Assembly: GCA_016207285.1 (NCBI GenBank)
Contig: JACQPW010000022.1
Coordinates: forward strand, 1-9,773
Reading direction: 5' to 3'
DNA length: 9,773 nucleotides
From: Candidatus Kerfeldbacteria bacterium
GTDB lineage: Bacteria; Patescibacteriota; Patescibacteriia; UBA9570
The position numbers were made by a program, and so were the translations under genes. This document shows positions 6,339 through 9,773 of this stretch, piece after piece. The notes beneath the pieces were generated by a model, which saw only the letters and a list, made by a program, of their open reading frames with translations, made no database searches and was not told the origin of the DNA. How positions within the stretch are numbered: the stretch's first letter is position 1; each line of letters opens with the position of its first letter.

Positions 6339-7664
6339 ATGCGAGCAGGATTATCACGTGAGCCCAGTTTAATCCGACGTCCGGTAAATCAACCGGAGCA
6401 ACGTCGTGAACCAGTATTACCTCGTTTGACTGAACAACGTTGGTTAGCCATGGGAGCCAGTTTATTGCTGGCAGGTTGTGGTGATCTGGCTGCGGCAAAA
6501 CCTGAAAAACCAGAGCACACGGAAGTGATGCAACAGTATGATTTTGGTAATTCCTTCCCCGTGGATGAAGCTGAACTGAGCCTGGAATCCGAACAACATA
6601 TTATTCAAGAAATACATAGTTTTTTAGATCAACATAATTCTCCTGAAGGATTTACAAAATTAGGTGATGTGCGGGTGGTGATCGAAGTGTCGAGCGATGA
6701 ACGTCCCACTAAGCAGTGGGGTGAAAAAGGCAATGAAGCCCTCAGTGAGGCGCGGCTGATGGTGCTAGATAAATTAGTGCGCAGAGTGCTTAAAGAATAT
6801 TCGTATGCTGATGGCATCCCAAAGGAATCTATTAGTCATCTACAAAGCAAAACGTTTATTCGGCGTTTACCGGGTGGAGCTTGGGGTGTTGGTGTGACTC
6901 CATTAACGCGGTTAGAGAACCCAGCGACCCATGAATACTATACCGATGCTGAACTCAAGAAAGTACGTGGCTCGGCTTTAACAAAGTTATATGACCAAGC
7001 CCGTTACGCCAAAGTAAAATTTGAATTACCCGGTCAAGATGAAGTTGAAAAGCAATATGATATTTTAGTTGGGGTGATGGCCGGTTATGATCACGTCACG
7101 ATGTTGGCCGATCGTAGTGGTTCAATGGTTGATGACTACGCCCGTTTAGGTAAAAGTTTTTCAGCCGCTTACGAACGTGCCAACGCCGACTTTACCGGAG
7201 ACACTACGTACGTGGTGCCATTCGAAATACAAGCTGATTTGACTCACTATCAATCCGTACCGGCTGACCAAGTGCCTGACTACTTAACTAAGCTGCGTTT
7301 AGCTGGATCACATGAACAAGTGTTTCATTCCCTCAATGATGTCGTGACACAACAAATGACCACTCCAGATTTACAAGAGCAACGCAAAGCCATTGTTGTC
7401 CTGACCGATGAAGGCATTCAAGATTTTTCAGTGGCTGAAATGCGGGCACTTGGTGAGAAAACGGCTGCCAGCCATACCGATGTGTACTATGCCTTGATTG
7501 CCGAGAACGGTTTAATCACAATGATGGACCAACCAGGCTTACAATATGAGTACGATACCTTTGCACAGCAAAAGACAGATCTGTTCCCAGACCGGGTTCG
7601 TGATGTGCAATTGGATAGGGATGGTAATGTGCAGTTTTCCTACGGTCAGCCATCCGGTTGGTAG
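6339..7664 (+). CDS. Lipoprotein with OmpA-like and von Willebrand factor A domains
   Basis: This 441-residue surface protein has an unusually long N-terminal region (1-34, Arg/Pro-rich). A short hydrophobic stretch (35-46) then leads to the lipobox LAGC, with Cys47 as the likely lipid anchor. Residues ~77-152 resemble an OmpA-like peptidoglycan-binding fold: a strand VRVVIEVSSDE, then the N-x-ALSEAR helix at 132-139; this is a moderate call. Residues ~240-410 form a vWA domain with the metal-site motif DRSGS at 258-262 after VTMLA, and the later LTDEG at 355-359. Function is unknown: adhesion, complex assembly or wall anchoring are possible. I chose ATG at 6339 over GTG at 6333, since the latter lies in the candidate -10 hexamer. 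The transcript would then be leaderless. No downstream partner is coupled; alaS has its own promoter candidate. Confidence 0.85.
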   Translation: MRAGLSREPSLIRRPVNQPEQRREPVLPRLTEQRWLAMGASLLLAGCGDLAAAKPEKPEHTEVMQQYDFGNSFPVDEAELSLESEQHIIQEIHSFLDQHNSPEGFTKLGDVRVVIEVSSDERPTKQWGEKGNEALSEARLMVLDKLVRRVLKEYSYADGIPKESISHLQSKTFIRRLPGGAWGVGVTPLTRLENPATHEYYTDAELKKVRGSALTKLYDQARYAKVKFELPGQDEVEKQYDILVGVMAGYDHVTMLADRSGSMVDDYARLGKSFSAAYERANADFTGDTTYVVPFEIQADLTHYQSVPADQVPDYLTKLRLAGSHEQVFHSLNDVVTQQMTTPDLQEQRKAIVVLTDEGIQDFSVAEMRALGEKTAASHTDVYYALIAENGLITMMDQPGLQYEYDTFAQQKTDLFPDRVRDVQLDRDGNVQFSYGQPSGW

Positions 7665-7676
7665 GTCATTAGACTA

Positions 7677-7705
7677 TAGACGAATGAGGCGCAATTCAGT
7701 ACACT
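7677..7705 (+). promoter_or_regulatory. Candidate alaS promoter
   Basis: TAGACG (7677-7682, four of six to TTGACA) and TACACT (7700-7705) are spaced by 17 bases. The -10 ends six bases before the alaS ATG at 7712, again predicting a leaderless mRNA. It fills the 47-base gap after the lipoprotein gene. Confidence 0.4.
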
Positions 7706-7711
7706 ACTGCC

Positions 7712-9478
7712 ATGATTTCTTCCTCTGAAATACGCCAAAAATACCTCGCTTTCTTCGCCAGCAAGGAACATTCCATTATTAGTTCCGCTTCGCTGATTCC
7801 AGATAACGATCCAACGGTTTTATTTACCACCGCTGGGATGCACCCGTTGGTGCCCTATTTAATGGGCGAAACCCATCCGGCCGGTGTACGCCTAACCAAT
7901 TACCAAAAATGTGTCCGCACTGGTGACATTGATGAAGTCGGTGACCGCTGGCATTTAACCTTTTTTGAGATGTTAGGCAACTGGTCGCTCGGAGATTACT
8001 TTAAAAAAGAAGCCATTAGTTGGAGTTTTGAATTTTTGACCAGTAAAGATTGGTTAGGGATTCCGGTGGATCGCTTATCCGTCAGTGTCTTTGCCGGTGA
8101 TGACGATGCGCCACGCGATGAAGAGTCTGCCGAAATTTGGAAAAATTTGGGTGTTCACCCAGAGCATATTTACTATTATCCAAAATCAGAAAACTGGTGG
8201 GGCCCAGCCGGTACCACTGGCCCGTGCGGACCGGATTCGGAAATGTTTTATGATGTTGGGATCGAAAAGTGCTCACCGGAGTGTGACCCGAGTTGCTCCT
8301 GCGGGAAGTATGTCGAGATCTGGAATGATGTCTTCATGCAATACAATAAACTGGCGGACGGAACGTACGAACCACTCAAGCAGCAGAATGTCGATACCGG
8401 GATGGGTCTAGAGCGTATCACCGCCGTGTTGAACGGCTACGACGAAGTATATAAGACTGATCTGTTTGTGCCGTTAATGGAGAAGATCAGTAGCTTAGCG
8501 ACGACACCTGGTGATACCTCTAAAGAAATTATTGCTGACCATGTGCGCGCCGCTACCTTTATGATGTGTGACGGTGTATCACCATCAAATTTGGATCAAG
8601 GTTATGTCTTACGGCGCTTAATTCGCCGCGCTATTCGTCACGGCCGCAAGTTAGGTATCCAAGGTTTTTTCTTGCAGGATCTCGCGGATATCGTCATTGC
8701 ACAGTTCACCCAATATTACCCAAAGTTTGCCGATTTGCGGTCAGAGATCAAACTAGAACTAGTAAATGAAGAAGAAAAGTTTTCCAAAGCGTTGGTGCAA
8801 GGTGAAAAACAATTCGCTAAGATTACTGCTAACCTTAAACCAGGCGGCGTCATGCCAGGTGAACAAGCCTTCCATTTATTTGATACCTACGGTTTTCCGT
8901 TAGAAATTACCAAAGAACTGGCCAAAGAGAAGGGGATTACCATTGACGAGGATGGCTTTAATGATTTTTACAAGCAGCACCAAGATTTATCCCGCGCCGG
9001 AGCGCAAAAGAAATTCAAAGGTGGTTTAGCCGATGCCTCGTGGGAGACCATTCGTGGCCATACCGCTACGCATTTATTGCAGTCTGCGCTGCGCCAGGTG
9101 TTAGGCACCCACGTGTTACAGAAAGGTTCGAACATTACCCCAGAGCGCTTACGGTTTGATTTCTCCCATCCAGAAAAAATGGTGCCCGAACAGATCAAGG
9201 AAGTTGAGGATCTTGTGAATGAAAAGATCAAAGAGGGGATTGAAGTGCATTATGAAATCATGTCCGTCGAGCAAGCGCACAAGATTGGTGCCATCGGCTT
9301 GTTTGATGATAAGTATGCCGAGAAGGTGAAGGTCTATATTATGGGTGACTTCTCCAAAGAGTTCTGCGGTGGTCCACATGTGAACAATACCCAAGAGGTC
9401 GGACACTTCAAGATCATCAAAGAGGAAGCCTGCTCCGCTGGTGTGAGACGCATTAAGGCAGTCGTCGAAAACATATAA
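7712..9478 (+). CDS. alaS: Alanyl-tRNA synthetase, compact form
   Basis: AlaRS charges tRNA-Ala with alanine and removes mischarged serine or glycine. Class II catalytic elements are present: motif 2 region TNYQKCVRTGDIDEVG to FFEMLGNWSLGDYF (63-97), GPAGTTGPCGPDSE (164-177) and motif 3 TGMGLER (229-235). A cysteine cluster C187-x3-C191-x3-C195-x-C197 could bind zinc. The tRNA-recognition helical domain spans ~250-430. The editing domain follows, with zinc ligands His450/His454 (HTATH) and Cys552/His556 (CGGPH). The protein ends at residue 588 right after SAGVRRIKAV, so DHHA1 and C-Ala are absent. The editing domain follows the helical domain directly, without the TPFYAESGGQ-type beta-barrel. 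This compact architecture is, to my knowledge, usual in Patescibacteria and is not a truncation: the end is a clean TAA with an adjacent downstream gene. Confidence 0.97.
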   Translation: MISSSEIRQKYLAFFASKEHSIISSASLIPDNDPTVLFTTAGMHPLVPYLMGETHPAGVRLTNYQKCVRTGDIDEVGDRWHLTFFEMLGNWSLGDYFKKEAISWSFEFLTSKDWLGIPVDRLSVSVFAGDDDAPRDEESAEIWKNLGVHPEHIYYYPKSENWWGPAGTTGPCGPDSEMFYDVGIEKCSPECDPSCSCGKYVEIWNDVFMQYNKLADGTYEPLKQQNVDTGMGLERITAVLNGYDEVYKTDLFVPLMEKISSLATTPGDTSKEIIADHVRAATFMMCDGVSPSNLDQGYVLRRLIRRAIRHGRKLGIQGFFLQDLADIVIAQFTQYYPKFADLRSEIKLELVNEEEKFSKALVQGEKQFAKITANLKPGGVMPGEQAFHLFDTYGFPLEITKELAKEKGITIDEDGFNDFYKQHQDLSRAGAQKKFKGGLADASWETIRGHTATHLLQSALRQVLGTHVLQKGSNITPERLRFDFSHPEKMVPEQIKEVEDLVNEKIKEGIEVHYEIMSVEQAHKIGAIGLFDDKYAEKVKVYIMGDFSKEFCGGPHVNNTQEVGHFKIIKEEACSAGVRRIKAVVENI

Positions 9479-9479
9479 G

Positions 9480-9773
9480 ATGAATTCGATATTTTATTAC
9501 GCAGCGCAGTTTATCTTGGGGGGGGCGACAGTAGTTGGCATTACATTAGTAGCAAAGTACATTAATCCAAAATACACCGGCATTGTTTATGCTTTACCGG
9601 TCATTTTGATCGTTGCCATGATTTTTATTTATATGGATCAGGGTTTAGAGATATCAAAAAAGACATTGAAGTCGACATTCGTTTATGAATTTACCTTAGT
9701 GTATTTTGTACTAGCATTTTACGTCTTATTGCAAAGATTAGATTTTTGGTGGGCGATGGGCTTAGCACTCATC
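9480..9773 (+). CDS. Small membrane protein, DUF3147/GlpM-like (3'-truncated)
   Basis: An open frame begins at ATG 9480, one base after the alaS stop, and runs through all 98 codons to the window edge. The translation starts MNSIFYYAAQFILGGATVVG. Membrane segments can be drawn near 5-24, 33-51 and 66-84, with a fourth beginning near 88. The pattern of a first helix ending in a K-x-x-NPKYTG loop, then ALPVILIVAMIFIY-x-D-x-G, then a later WW near 90-91, recalls the GlpM/DUF3147 family of ~110-residue inner-membrane proteins; this is from memory and moderate. It is probably co-transcribed with alaS. A run of eight G at 9518-9525 encodes LGG early in the protein and is a possible slippage site. 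Its role is unknown. Confidence 0.72.
   Translation, partial: MNSIFYYAAQFILGGATVVGITLVAKYINPKYTGIVYALPVILIVAMIFIYMDQGLEISKKTLKSTFVYEFTLVYFVLAFYVLLQRLDFWWAMGLALI

Noticed and set aside
7712..9478. alaS as a pseudogene or truncated gene because of its short length
   Set aside because: All catalytic and editing motifs are intact, the end is a clean stop at a domain boundary, and compact forms are known in Patescibacteria.
1..9773. CRISPR arrays, tRNA or rRNA genes, insertion sequences, phage or defence genes, recoded stops
   Set aside because: I found no regular direct repeats with spacers, no cloverleaf-like or rRNA segments, no transposase or terminal repeats, and TGA ends several clear genes at family-typical lengths.

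Overview
The window carries eleven protein-coding genes, no RNA gene and no mobile element; every base lies in or within about 100 bases of a gene. The organism is most likely a member of the Candidate Phyla Radiation (Patescibacteria). The main reason is a compact alanyl-tRNA synthetase of 588 residues that lacks the beta-barrel linker and the C-terminal DHHA1/C-Ala part of the usual ~870-residue enzyme. Tight packing, short overlaps, scarce Shine-Dalgarno sites and small surface proteins typical of that group also fit. TGA is used as a stop, so the recoded Gracilibacteria/SR1 lineages are unlikely. This is inference from gene content; no phylogeny could be run.

Layout. Bases 1-1095 (+) hold the end of an S11 D-alanyl-D-alanine carboxypeptidase. 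Bases 3568-1064 (-) form one compact operon: pdxS and pdxT (both subunits of PLP synthase), then two tandem, paralogous small membrane proteins of unknown function. The last of these overlaps the carboxypeptidase gene tail to tail. Facing away from pdxS, with only 15 bases between start codons, is mnmA (tRNA 2-thiouridylase, +), coupled by an ATGA overlap to a secreted M23 endopeptidase. A strong hairpin terminator closes that unit at 5572-5606. Next comes a GC-rich (about 66%) GNAT acetyltransferase on the minus strand, which looks foreign. From a shared divergent promoter region, a lipoprotein with OmpA-like and von Willebrand A (vWA) domains is read on the plus strand. It is followed by alaS and the start of a small DUF3147/GlpM-like membrane protein that runs off the window.

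How the genes relate. Three products act on the cell surface (S11 peptidase, M23 peptidase, vWA lipoprotein). Two act on tRNA (MnmA, AlaRS). PdxST makes pyridoxal 5'-phosphate from ribose 5-phosphate, glyceraldehyde 3-phosphate and glutamine.

The points most worth a second look are: the duplicated membrane pair translationally coupled to PLP synthase; a recurring GTACACT promoter element placed 6-7 bases before ATG, which implies leaderless mRNAs; nearly coincident opposing start sites for pdxS and mnmA; and the GC-rich acetyltransferase cassette, which has a different style of start signal.
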